Of a DNA stretch of 64,000 bases, positions 49,840 through 58,829 are shown piece after piece (within the stretch, counting starts at the first letter, position 1; every line of letters begins with the position of its first letter). Source of the stretch: Mycobacterium montefiorense (GTDB lineage Bacteria > Actinomycetota > Actinomycetes > Mycobacteriales > Mycobacteriaceae); the NCBI RefSeq assembly GCF_003112775.1, contig NZ_BFCH01000026.1, positions 81,552 to 145,551 of the forward strand, given 5' to 3'. A model generated the notes under the pieces. It had not been told where the DNA came from and made no database searches. It worked only from the letters and a program-made list of their open reading frames with translations. A program made the position numbers and the translations under genes.

Positions 49840-51299
49840 GCTGCGAGCTGACTCCGGCGCAGCGAGGTTACGTCCGACCAGCGCAGCGGGCCGACGGCCG
49901 CACTGGTGGCCAGGTAAACGGCAGCCGCAACCGCCAAAGTCAAGACCACGTGATGGCCCGAGAACAGAAGTGTCACAACGACACTCGCTCCCGTCGGCAC
50001 CAGGACCCGCAATAAGAAGGCCACCGGTGTGCGGTAACCACAGTGCCGGTGCAACCACCAGCTGCTGATCACCAGGTTGAAGAACTCGGTGCAGACCAGC
50101 GCGATGCCGGGGCCGACGGCGCCGTACCGCCCGGCCAGGCAGAGGTTGAGCCCGACGTTAATCACCAGAGTGGCGATCGTCAGCCAGAACAGGATCCGCT
50201 GATGGTGGCTGGCGACCAACCCTTGGCCGAGCGTGCCGCTGACGAAACGCAGTGCCGCCGCGACGAACAACAGCGCCAGCGTCGGCGTCCCTCGGGCGAC
50301 GAATGCCTGGTCTCCGAAGAGTCCGATCAGCGGCCCGGCCAGCAGCGCGCCAACGACGGCGACCGGGATCGCGACGAAGCACATCAGCTCGACGCTGCGG
50401 CGCAGAAAGCCGGCGAACGCGGCGACGTCACGGGCGAACAGCTCGGTGCCCGTCGACAGCGTCGACTTGAGGAAGATCAGCGACACCACGATCGTGTTGA
50501 AGGCGATCGTGAAGGCCAACCCGTAGACGCCCACCTCGGAGTGGGTGCTCAACAGCGACAGGATCACGCCGTCGGCGCGGCAGTACAGCAGTCCGACGAC
50601 GAGAAATCCGATGAGCGGCAGGCTCTCCCGCAACAGATCGGCGGCCTCGCGTCGCGCAAAAATCGGGCGCACCGAGATGTGCCGCATCGCGGCCGTGCCC
50701 TGGATCAGCAGCGCTAGGGCAGGGGGGATGAGTTGCGCGACGGCGAACCAGACGACGTCGGCGCGCTGCGCCACCAGGAAGGCGACCATGCCCAGGGCGC
50801 CCAGCCGGCCGACGACATCGGAGATGGCCACTGCGGAGAACCGCACGGTAGCAAGAAACACCGGCTCGAACCGCGTCACCATGGTCTGCATCAGCAGCGC
50901 GCCAGACAGCACCAGGAGCATGACTTGCACATCGCGGTCGTGGTAGATCAGCAAGCCGGACCCGGCCGCCAGCAATGCCAGTGGAACGCAGTAAACCAGC
51001 GCCAAGCCGCTGTTGATGCGCACCAGGCGCTCCAGGTCGCCGCGGCCGGAGGTCACGCGGCGCACAATCACGGTGGCGATACCGAGATCGGCCAGGCTGG
51101 TCCACATGGCGATGAAGAGCATCGCGATGGAAAGCAGGCCGTAACGCCCGGGACCAAGATAGCGGGCGGTCATCGCAACCGACACCACCGAGGCCAGCAT
51201 TCCCAGCGCTCGGCAGATCAATTGGATCGAGAATGCGTGAGCCACCCGGCCTAGCGGCACCGATCCTACGACCGCACTAGGTGCCGTCGGCTCCGTCAT
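49836..51299 (-). CDS. Wzx-type polysaccharide flippase (MOP superfamily)
   Basis: The 487-residue integral membrane protein has about 12-14 helices and typical starts and motifs: TARYLGPGRYGLLSIAMLFI then SLADLGIATVIVRR, and GQGLVASHHQRILFWLTIAT. These fit the polysaccharide_synt/Wzx group that flips undecaprenyl- or decaprenyl-linked repeat units. It follows the sugar-phosphate transferase gene by six bases and overlaps the GT2-GT4 gene. Confidence 0.87.
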   Translation of the reverse strand: MTEPTAPSAVVGSVPLGRVAHAFSIQLICRALGMLASVVSVAMTARYLGPGRYGLLSIAMLFIAMWTSLADLGIATVIVRRVTSGRGDLERLVRINSGLALVYCVPLALLAAGSGLLIYHDRDVQVMLLVLSGALLMQTMVTRFEPVFLATVRFSAVAISDVVGRLGALGMVAFLVAQRADVVWFAVAQLIPPALALLIQGTAAMRHISVRPIFARREAADLLRESLPLIGFLVVGLLYCRADGVILSLLSTHSEVGVYGLAFTIAFNTIVVSLIFLKSTLSTGTELFARDVAAFAGFLRRSVELMCFVAIPVAVVGALLAGPLIGLFGDQAFVARGTPTLALLFVAAALRFVSGTLGQGLVASHHQRILFWLTIATLVINVGLNLCLAGRYGAVGPGIALVCTEFFNLVISSWWLHRHCGYRTPVAFLLRVLVPTGASVVVTLLFSGHHVVLTLAVAAAVYLATSAAVGPLRWSDVTSLRRSQLAA

Positions 51300-51305
51300 G
51301 ACTGA

Positions 51306-52889
51306 CTAGTATGCGCCGTGGCTCGTGAGGACGGCCTTCACCGTCTTAGCAATGATCATGAGATCACCCGCCATCGACCAGTTGTCGACGTAGGACAGAT
51401 CCAATCGGACCGACTGTTCCCACGAAAGGTCTGAACGGCCGCTAACTTGCCACAGCCCGCTGACGCCCGGCTTGACCAGGAGCCGGCGCTTGACGTCACC
51501 GTCGTATGCCTCGACTTCCCGGCGCAGCGGAGGCCGCGGCCCGACGACACTCATATCGCCCTTGATCACGTTGATAAACTGGGGCAGCTCGTCATTGCTG
51601 AATCGGCGCAGGATTCTGCCGACGGGCGTGACCCGGGGGTCCTGGCGCATCTTGAAGAGAATCCCGCCGGTGCTTTCGTTGTGCGGCATCAGGTGGTCGA
51701 TCTGCTTGTCGGCACCGTCGGTCATGGTGCGAAACTTCAGCATCGTGAAGGGATTTCCATCGATGCCGATGCGTTCGGACGGGTAGAAGACGGACCCCCT
51801 GCTGGTCAGCTTGATAGCGATCGCCGCCGCGATCAGCACCGGTGCGGTGGCGATCAGGGCCGCCAGGGAGAAGCAGACGTCGAAGGCCTGCTTCTGAAAG
51901 CGCTGTGTCCCTTCGTATTGCGGCTTTTCGACGTGCAGCAGCGGCAACCCGGCGGTCAACTGCAGAGTCAGCCGTGCCTCGGCGACGTCCATCACCCCGG
52001 GCGAGACCACCAGATCGACGTCCTTGGTCTCCAACTGCCACATCAGCTCTCTGATCCCGCGCACACCGAAATGCTCGGTACGGGTCACCGCCACAGTGTC
52101 GGCACCGCAGCTGCCGATCGCGCCCACCGCATGGCTTTCGTCACCCAGGATCGGTATCTCGCGGCCGTCGACCAACAAGGTGTTACCCCGCGACGGCCCG
52201 TATCCGGGAATGCAGACCCCGACCACGACGCAGCCGGCCCTGGGGTTGCGGGCCAGCTCATGCGCCAGATGTGAAACCGCCTGCCGGTCTCCGATTGCCA
52301 ACACCTTGGTCTGGCACTGGCCGCGTGCCCGCAGGGTGCCGATGTGGCGGCGCCACAGGCTGCGGCTGGCCAACAGCCCAAGGGTGCCGGCGGGAAGCGC
52401 GATCGCCAGATAGCCGCGGGCCAGGTCCACCTTGGCGAGCAGGGTGGCCATCGCGATGATTCCGAACGTCCAGAATGACGCGGTGCCGATCCGGCGGTAC
52501 TCGTCGATACTGGCCCCGATGACCCGCGGAGATCTCGTCTGAAACACCGCGAGCGACGAGAGCCACAGCGCCGCGAAGAGAAACGAGAACAGGGTCATCG
52601 TCGGATCCGAGTAACCCGAGGTGTTCGCGATCTCTCCGAATCGGACGTACTGCGCGAGCATGACCGAGCCGAAGACGATAGCGGAGTCGCTGATGCGCAG
52701 CCGCCCCGCGTACAGGTTCTGCCAGCGCCGCGCGGTATTGGCGCCCGAGGCGGCCACCTGTTGCGTGATTGCCGAACCAGGAGTCCGGTTGCCAGGCAAC
52801 GAGATCATTCCAGCCGGCTTTCGCTTATACGGCGACTGGTTGGGGCGGAACGCCGTCGCGGACGGCGCCGGCGACATCGGCATGATCAT
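51306..52889 (-). CDS. Polyprenyl glycosylphosphotransferase (WcaJ/WbaP-type priming enzyme)
   Basis: The 527-residue protein has about four N-terminal helices (60-180), a Rossmann-like CoA-binding middle (TKVLAIGDRQAVSHLAHELA), a fifth membrane segment (FDVCFSLAALIATAPVLIAA) and the catalytic bacterial sugar transferase domain with FTMLKFRTM, RRFSNDELPQFINVIKGDMS, VGPRPPLRREV and KPGVSGLWQVSGRSDLSW. It transfers a sugar 1-phosphate to polyprenyl phosphate, starting repeat-unit synthesis. AAGGA nine bases upstream supports the ATG. Confidence 0.92.
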   Translation of the reverse strand: MIMPMSPAPSATAFRPNQSPYKRKPAGMISLPGNRTPGSAITQQVAASGANTARRWQNLYAGRLRISDSAIVFGSVMLAQYVRFGEIANTSGYSDPTMTLFSFLFAALWLSSLAVFQTRSPRVIGASIDEYRRIGTASFWTFGIIAMATLLAKVDLARGYLAIALPAGTLGLLASRSLWRRHIGTLRARGQCQTKVLAIGDRQAVSHLAHELARNPRAGCVVVGVCIPGYGPSRGNTLLVDGREIPILGDESHAVGAIGSCGADTVAVTRTEHFGVRGIRELMWQLETKDVDLVVSPGVMDVAEARLTLQLTAGLPLLHVEKPQYEGTQRFQKQAFDVCFSLAALIATAPVLIAAAIAIKLTSRGSVFYPSERIGIDGNPFTMLKFRTMTDGADKQIDHLMPHNESTGGILFKMRQDPRVTPVGRILRRFSNDELPQFINVIKGDMSVVGPRPPLRREVEAYDGDVKRRLLVKPGVSGLWQVSGRSDLSWEQSVRLDLSYVDNWSMAGDLMIIAKTVKAVLTSHGAY

Positions 52890-52957
52890 TGCGCTGCGTC
52901 CTTAGGTAGCACATGACTGGTAGGTCATCTGCAAAGCCGGCGCTGTGGCGGCACCCC

Positions 52958-53521
52958 TCAGCATGATGCTGCGCTCACAATCGATACGGCCTGGGGCACA
53001 TATGCGGGCCAGCTGGCGTCATCCTCGGAGATGACAGTGACCGGCAGCGGCCATTCGATTCCGAATTCCGTGTCGTTCCAGCGCAATCCGTGCTCCTCGG
53101 CCACCTCGTGCTGACCGCTGATCTGGTAGTTCACCTCGGTGTTGGCGGTCAGGGTCTGAAAGCCGTAAGCGACGAACGGCGGCAAGAACAGCGCCCGGTG
53201 GTTGTCGGCGTTCAGCTCCACCATCACGTGGTCGCCGAAAGTCTGTGCCTCGGGCCGGATGTCGACGACAGCGGCGGCAATAGCCCCGCGGGTGCAGCGC
53301 ACCAGCCTGGACTCGACGTCGGGCGGGCGCTGATGATGCAGACCCCGCACGGTCCCCCGGGTGTAGTTGAAGAAGACATCGGTCTGCGTGACCCGAAAAG
53401 TCAGGCCGTAGCGATCGAATTCATTGGCGCAGAACGAACGTGACGAGAAGCCGCGGTGGTCCCGTCGCGGTTCCAGGTCGACGATCGTGACGCCGGCAAC
53501 CTTCGTTGGCGTGTACTTCAC
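52958..53521 (-). CDS. RmlC-like dTDP-4-dehydro-6-deoxyhexose epimerase
   Basis: The 187-residue cupin has FNYTRGTVRGLHHQRPPDVE with the catalytic His, VVDIRPEAQTFGDH and LFLPPFVAYGFQTL. These match RmlC and related 3-, 5- or 3,5-epimerases. GTG at 53521 is chosen because AAGGAG lies seven bases upstream; the longer open frame runs into the PPE tail. No rmlA, rmlB or rmlD is present, so it must draw on dTDP-sugars made elsewhere. It heads the WcaJ-Wzx-GT run. Confidence 0.83.
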   Translation of the reverse strand: MKYTPTKVAGVTIVDLEPRRDHRGFSSRSFCANEFDRYGLTFRVTQTDVFFNYTRGTVRGLHHQRPPDVESRLVRCTRGAIAAAVVDIRPEAQTFGDHVMVELNADNHRALFLPPFVAYGFQTLTANTEVNYQISGQHEVAEEHGLRWNDTEFGIEWPLPVTVISEDDASWPAYVPQAVSIVSAASC

Positions 53522-53609
53522 GCACCGCTCCTTCTGTACAGGACATGCATAGACGGGTCGGATTTCGAGCAGGCAATCGATTTGCTTCCGGTCATCTGGC
53601 AGCCCCCGG

Positions 53610-54770
53610 CTATCCGGCCGCGAACGGACGCGCCATAGCGGTGGGGATGAGCCCGTAACGGGGTACCGGAGGCGTGCGCGGCGCCGTGCCACGCGCCATC
53701 GGCAGCCCGCCCAACATGTTCGGAATTGAGCTGCCGCCGACGGAGATGTTCGGCAACGCCGCGGCCGCCATCGGTGTTTGCGGGATCACGCTGGTCCAGG
53801 CCGACGGCACCGCCATCGGGCCCAAATGGGCCGCCGTGCCGAGGCTGCCCATTACGCTCGATCCGAGGCTCGGCAACGCCGAGGCCGCACTTGCCGCACC
53901 CGACGCTGCCCCTTCCGCAGCGGCCGCGGCGGTTTCGGCGGCGGTCCTGGCCATACCTTGCGCGGTCTGGGCCATCGACAGCACGGAGGACATTCCGTAC
54001 AGGGGGGTTACTCCGGCCTGAAGATAGTTGGGGAGCTGGGACGTGAGGGTCGCCAGCGTGTCCGAGACGGCGGCGCTGGTAGCGGTCGACGTGGTGGTGG
54101 CGGCCGTATCGACGCCGGGCGTGGTGAGTGCCTGCATGGTGGAGGGCACCTGGGAGACCAGATTCGCCAGGTCTGCGTGCTGCACCGCGGAGGAGGCGGT
54201 TGCCTGACTGACCGCGGCGCTCTGAGCAGTCAATCCACTGTCTTCGGTGACCTTCGGCGGAATGTTGAAGGGTGTGACATCGCAGACGGGCACCGAGTTT
54301 CCGGCGTATTGGTACATCGCCGCGGCGTCCTGCGCCCACATCTCGCCGTATTCGGCCTCGTTGGCGGCGATCGCGGCCGAGTTCTGGCCGAAGAAGTTGG
54401 TGGACGTCAGCGTCGCGAGTTGGACTCGGTTGGCGGTCACCACCGGCGGCGGAACGGTCATCGCGAACGCGGCTTCATAGATCTCAACGGCGAGCGTGGC
54501 GTGGCTGGACGCCTCGGCGGCCCGCGCGGCTGCACCAGACATCCACGCCACATAAGGACCGAACGCGGACGCCATCGTCAGCGACGAGGGACCGAGCCAG
54601 CGTCCGGTGGTCAATCCCGCGATCAGCGATCGGTAAGCGCTTGCAGCTGAGTGCAGCTCGCTGGCCAGGTTGTCCCAGGCGACCGCAGCCATGGCCAGCG
54701 AAACCGGCCCAGGGCCGGCGTACATCCGTGCGGAGTTGACTTCCGGGGGCAGAGCGCCAAAGTCGATCAC
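53610..54770 (-). CDS. PPE family protein (SVP-like subgroup)
   Basis: The 386-residue protein starts MIDFGALPPEVNSARMY, the PPE motif, and has the WxG-like GRWLGPSS and the ~180-residue PPE domain. An Ala/Ser/Thr-rich region follows, with GPMAVPSAW near residue 320, a variant of GxxSVPxxW. Start is GTG. No PE partner gene is adjacent. PPE proteins are exported by ESX systems to the cell envelope. No esx genes are present in the window. Confidence 0.92.
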   Translation of the reverse strand: MIDFGALPPEVNSARMYAGPGPVSLAMAAVAWDNLASELHSAASAYRSLIAGLTTGRWLGPSSLTMASAFGPYVAWMSGAAARAAEASSHATLAVEIYEAAFAMTVPPPVVTANRVQLATLTSTNFFGQNSAAIAANEAEYGEMWAQDAAAMYQYAGNSVPVCDVTPFNIPPKVTEDSGLTAQSAAVSQATASSAVQHADLANLVSQVPSTMQALTTPGVDTAATTTSTATSAAVSDTLATLTSQLPNYLQAGVTPLYGMSSVLSMAQTAQGMARTAAETAAAAAEGAASGAASAASALPSLGSSVMGSLGTAAHLGPMAVPSAWTSVIPQTPMAAAALPNISVGGSSIPNMLGGLPMARGTAPRTPPVPRYGLIPTAMARPFAAG

Positions 54771-55251
54771 GTGAAACCCCGAGGTCAGCGGAGCGCGCAG
54801 GCCGATGCGGCCCGGGCACTCGGCTGCGTGGTGACGAACGACATGTGATTCCCATCCCCGTGGACGCCGACGCTACAAACTGACAAGTCCACAATAGCCC
54901 AAAAAACATACTAATGGTTAACATATTTGGCGACGCGCCTGTCGACAAGTATCGGCAGGTGCCCCGACGCGGGCGTTAATTTGGAGACCTTGCTGCTAAC
55001 CTCATAGTCAGTTCAATGTCGTCCCGAGAAACGCGGTGTGTGTTTGCGCGAAACCGCTGATGAGCCGAGGTGTGCGCCCTGCTCGAGGAAGGCATCATCG
55101 ACGTGAAGGCGATCAACCCAGGTCAGGGCGTTGCGTTCGATATGGGGGTCCCGACCGGTATCGACGGACTCCGCACTCGCGCCTGGTTGCCACTGCCGAC
55201 CAGTGTTGATCGACGATCTGTTGGCGCCGGCGAGCCGAGTTGTCTGCTTCG
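54771..55251. other. 481-base intergenic region between PPE and TetR genes
   Basis: This gap holds an AT-rich patch (about 54890-54930, including AAAAAACATACTAATGG) 120-160 bases upstream of the PPE start, a likely site for its promoter. From 55013 to 55251 two overlapping open frames occur on opposite strands, but neither has protein-like composition, and a 61-codon plus-strand frame (55070-55255, GTG start) is the better of them. No RNA gene or terminator was recognised. Confidence 0.4.
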
Positions 55252-55929
55252 ATGACGAGCCACTCGACCGATGGGCGTGCCGACGCGACACGCCGACACA
55301 TCTTGCGCGCCGCCTCACATCAGTTCGCGCGGCGGGCTTACCACGAGGTCGGCCTCGACGACATACTCGCCGAAGCCGAACTGACCAAGGGCGCGATGTA
55401 CTTCCACTTCCGGTCGAAGCACGCCCTGGCGGTCGCGATCATCGACAGGCAGACCGCCGCCGGCACCGTGGCCGTGCAGGAGCTGGTGACGCGGGGCCTT
55501 TCGGGTCTGGAGACCCTGATCGATTTCTCATATCTGATCGCCATCCAGGACATCAAGACGGACCAGGTCAGGGCGGGACTGAACCTGATCGAGTCCGTCG
55601 GCCGTTCGGAAGGGTTGCAGGAGAAACTGCTGGACGGATGGGTGAAGGCCCTCGGTGTCGTGGTTGAGCAGGCCATAGCCGAGGGCGACATCCATGAACG
55701 GTGCGACCCCCAAGATGTGGGGCGCATGATGGTCTCCGTGCACATGGGGCTGCGCAAGACCAGCAATCTGGACGAACCCGAACGGTTCCTGCTCGACCTC
55801 GAAAGGTGCTGGGGCCTGCTGTTGGGCGGGATCTTGCAACCGGACCGCGATGACTACTTCCGCCAGTTCCTGAGGCGACGCGCGGCGCTGGCGGTCAACA
55901 CCGCCTCGGCTACCGCCGACTCCCCGTAA
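55252..55929 (+). CDS. TetR-family regulator, gamma-butyrolactone-receptor-like
   Basis: The 225-residue protein has a TetR HTH (RRHILRAASHQFARRAYHEV then GLDDILAEAELTKGAMYFHF, RSKHALA). The MYFHFRSK form is typical of ScbR/ArpA-like receptors. The C-terminal ligand domain has DDYFRQFLRRR at the end. ATG at 55252 is chosen over an in-frame TTG four codons earlier. It is followed on the same strand by a second TetR of the same type. Confidence 0.82.
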   Translation: MTSHSTDGRADATRRHILRAASHQFARRAYHEVGLDDILAEAELTKGAMYFHFRSKHALAVAIIDRQTAAGTVAVQELVTRGLSGLETLIDFSYLIAIQDIKTDQVRAGLNLIESVGRSEGLQEKLLDGWVKALGVVVEQAIAEGDIHERCDPQDVGRMMVSVHMGLRKTSNLDEPERFLLDLERCWGLLLGGILQPDRDDYFRQFLRRRAALAVNTASATADSP

Positions 55930-56042
55930 CCAGGTCGAACGCCTGGAATGGCACGGCTGTTAATCTTGATTCTGTTGCAGCGCAATGTGAGACGAGATCA
56001 CCGAATCTGCGCGCTCGATGAAACTCCGGAGGAACAGGGGTA

Positions 56043-56753
56043 ATGGCGCGCCAGGTTCGGTCTGAGGTCACCCGGCGGAAGATTCTCAACGCCGCGATCG
56101 ATGTGTTCGGCGATGTCGGGTATTCGGCCGCCGGCTGGGGCACCATCATCGAGCGCACCGGGATGACCAAAGGCGCCCTCTACCACCACTTTGATTCCAA
56201 AGAGTCGCTGGCGTCGGCCATCATCGAGGAGGGCGCCGAGACACTGCTCAATGGTTTCCGGAATGTGTGTGGGGCCGCGTCGCCGGGTCTCGAGAATCTG
56301 CTGCACGGCACGTTCACCATCGTCGGGATGCTGAGCTCGGATGATACCGCCCGCGCAGCCGAACAGCTGACCTGCACGTTGCGCGGGTTCAACGAGGCAG
56401 CCGGTCGCTTCTGCAAGGACATGGTCGAGTTGCTGGCCACCGAGGCCCGGCGAGCGATCGCGGAAGGCGACCTGCAGCCGGGCCTCGATCCGGAAGCGGT
56501 CAGCGAGTCGATCGTCGGCGCCATGTTCGGAACGCGGGCACTGTCGGACGCGATGTCCGCCCTCGGGGAGGCGAGCGGGAGCGCCACCGGTGACCTCGAA
56601 CGCTTGACCCGGGTATGGGAGCTGCTGCTTCCCGGCATCGTCTCGGAAGCGTCGCTGCCCTATTTCCGCCAGTTTCTTGCTCGCGAAGTCATGCGTTACG
56701 CCCGGCCTGCTGTGACGCGCGGCGAGCCCGCCGCGGTCTCTGAAATCGGCTAA
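56043..56753 (+). CDS. TetR-family regulator, gamma-butyrolactone-receptor-like (second copy)
   Basis: The 236-residue protein has the HTH RRKILNAAIDVFGDVGYSAA and GMTKGALYHHFDSKESLA, and a C-terminal domain ending in LPYFRQFLAREV, close to the DDYFRQFL end of the upstream TetR. The two are probably old duplicates. The ATG is preceded by GAGGAACAGG. It lies 113 bases after the first TetR and 75 bases before the BcsB-like gene, which it may control. Ligand unknown. Confidence 0.82.
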   Translation: MARQVRSEVTRRKILNAAIDVFGDVGYSAAGWGTIIERTGMTKGALYHHFDSKESLASAIIEEGAETLLNGFRNVCGAASPGLENLLHGTFTIVGMLSSDDTARAAEQLTCTLRGFNEAAGRFCKDMVELLATEARRAIAEGDLQPGLDPEAVSESIVGAMFGTRALSDAMSALGEASGSATGDLERLTRVWELLLPGIVSEASLPYFRQFLAREVMRYARPAVTRGEPAAVSEIG

Positions 56754-56827
56754 TCGTGGGCAGCATGCCTAAGTGGGCCAGGGTCCGCCACTTCAACTGC
56801 GCGCCGTTTCGACAACGTACCGAAAGA

Positions 56828-58798
56828 ATGCATACTGTTCCGGTGGTGTACCAGAAGTATGTAGGCAGACTTGTCACTTTGGCGGGTGTGATCGGGTTCC
56901 TGGTCCTGAGCGCCCCGCCCTCGGTGGCCGCACCCCCGGATACGGGTACCGCGACGGACACGCTGACCGTGTCGCTCGGTGACCTCGGGTCTGCCCCCAA
57001 CCTGGAGTTCTGGGGCTTGACCAGCACGCAGGTGCTGACCGTGCCGGTGCTGCGGGGACTGACACCGAACGCCATGAACGCCACCGTTGAACTGCCGATC
57101 AATCTGCGGTCGGGGACGCTCACCGTCTCACAGGACCAGCGCACCCTCACGCGGATAAACCTGCCCACCGCGGACCAGACGCCGATCGTCATCCCGCTGG
57201 CCGGAGCGGAAGTGGTCGACAACTGGCTCACGGTGACGCTGCGGAGCTACCTGCTGCCGCAAGATGGCGTCTGCCTGTACCCGGAAAGCCCGCTGCGCCT
57301 TTCCAGCCCGTCGATCAGCTACACCGGGATCGAGCAGCCGCCCACTACGGTGGCGCACTTCCTGCCGCCGGTGCTGAAGAAACTGAGCATATTTCTGCCG
57401 CAATCGCCGTCGGCGTCCGAATCCGACACGGCGATTCAACTGGCCGCCTCCGCCGCGTCGCGCTACGGCAGGCAGAACCCCGAGATCGCCGTCGTCCCAT
57501 TGACCGAAGGACAGCTCGCGCCGCCGACCCCGCCGCAACCGCTGGAACGCCAGATCGTCGTCAAAGAGGGATCGGACAACGGGCTCGCCTTGCAAGGCTC
57601 CGGCGCGGCGACGTGGCTGCTGATGTCGGGACCGCTCGGAGAAAACGACGAATCAGACACCGCCGTGCTCTTCAGCGACCTGTCCCAGCTGGCGGTTTCG
57701 TCCAAGGCCGTCGTGGATCAACTGAAACCCAACTTGCAACAACCGGGCAACACCACCACGCTGCGCGACCTCGGACAGCCCGTCGCTAACGCCACCTCGC
57801 TGCAACCGCGGGTGTCCCTGGCGCTGGACCAGACCCGATTCGGCAGGTCCATCCGCGGCGTCCGCGTGCATCTGCAGGGGTCCTATACTCCGACGCCTTC
57901 CAATATCGGCGGCCAGATTGCCGTCACGGTCGGCCCGGAGACCATCGATCACTTCCCGACCGACGGCCATGGCACCATCGACCGCTGGGTCGACGTGCCC
58001 GACCGGCTGCTGCAGCGATACACCAGCCTTGATTTGGTGCTCGACGTTGCGAGCAACGTCGGACACTGCGGCGACTTCTACACCGCCGGACCCGGAAACC
58101 AGCTGCTGAATTTGAACGTCAACGGCGACACCACCGTCGAGAGCAGCCCCGCCGCACCCCCGGTGCCCGAGTCCATGCCGCAGGCTCTGATGCCGCGTTT
58201 CCAGGTCGGCATCGAAGCCCACTCGCTGCCCGACACGGTGCGCGCCATCAACCTGGTGGTGGGACTGCAGCGAATCAGCTCGACGCCGATCTACACCCAC
58301 GTGACCAGCGTGCAGCAGGCTATCGATTCGTCGAACCCCGCGATATTGATCGCCGCCGACGGATGGAGCCACTCCAATGTCGTGCTGCCGGTGTCGGCGG
58401 GGCCCAGCGGGCCGATCACCGTCAACGCCAACACGTCCGACGGCAAGCCGACCACGCTCGCGCTGGACCCGGTGATGAAATTCGCTTCTCTGCAAACGGT
58501 TTTCAACCATGGCCGGTCACTGCTGGTCGCGACATCCAACGGCACCTCGGCCCAGCTCGATGAGCTGATCAGATGGCTCGGCGGCGACAACAACAAGCGC
58601 TGGCAGCGGCTTAAGGGTGTCGCGGTGGTGGCAGTTGCCGGACAAGACCCGGTGACCGTCGACCACTCGCCGACGGCCGGACCGGTCGCCGCGCCACACG
58701 ATCACTCAGACCTGGGGTGGCTCTGGTGGCTGGGCGGCGGATGGCTCGCCGTGACCATCGTCGGCGCCGGCGTGATCGTGCTGCGCAGCCGGCGCTGA
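56828..58798 (+). CDS. BcsB-like secreted membrane-anchored protein (Rv1006-type)
   Basis: The ~656-residue protein has an N-terminal signal peptide (LVTLAGVIGFLVLSAPPSVA), a large extracytoplasmic region and a single C-terminal helix followed by Arg residues (WLAVTIVGAGVIVLRSRR). The body resembles cellulose synthase subunit BcsB (LTVSLGDLGS; RGVRVHLQGSYTP; FYTAGPGNQLLNLNVNGD). It is the Rv1006 counterpart and borders metG and tatD as in M. tuberculosis. I prefer the ATG at 56828; the open frame extends to 56756. No BcsA-like synthase is in the window. Export or presentation of a glycan is plausible. Confidence 0.78.
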   Translation: MHTVPVVYQKYVGRLVTLAGVIGFLVLSAPPSVAAPPDTGTATDTLTVSLGDLGSAPNLEFWGLTSTQVLTVPVLRGLTPNAMNATVELPINLRSGTLTVSQDQRTLTRINLPTADQTPIVIPLAGAEVVDNWLTVTLRSYLLPQDGVCLYPESPLRLSSPSISYTGIEQPPTTVAHFLPPVLKKLSIFLPQSPSASESDTAIQLAASAASRYGRQNPEIAVVPLTEGQLAPPTPPQPLERQIVVKEGSDNGLALQGSGAATWLLMSGPLGENDESDTAVLFSDLSQLAVSSKAVVDQLKPNLQQPGNTTTLRDLGQPVANATSLQPRVSLALDQTRFGRSIRGVRVHLQGSYTPTPSNIGGQIAVTVGPETIDHFPTDGHGTIDRWVDVPDRLLQRYTSLDLVLDVASNVGHCGDFYTAGPGNQLLNLNVNGDTTVESSPAAPPVPESMPQALMPRFQVGIEAHSLPDTVRAINLVVGLQRISSTPIYTHVTSVQQAIDSSNPAILIAADGWSHSNVVLPVSAGPSGPITVNANTSDGKPTTLALDPVMKFASLQTVFNHGRSLLVATSNGTSAQLDELIRWLGGDNNKRWQRLKGVAVVAVAGQDPVTVDHSPTAGPVAAPHDHSDLGWLWWLGGGWLAVTIVGAGVIVLRSRR

Positions 58799-58829
58799 TC
58801 GCCGGGCTCACTGAAGCGGCGGGCGCAAG

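Noticed and set aside
55070..55255. 61-codon plus-strand open frame before the first TetR gene
   Set aside because: GTG start, no clear ribosome site, no recognisable domain and overlap with an equally open minus-strand frame; chance opening in GC-rich DNA is more likely.
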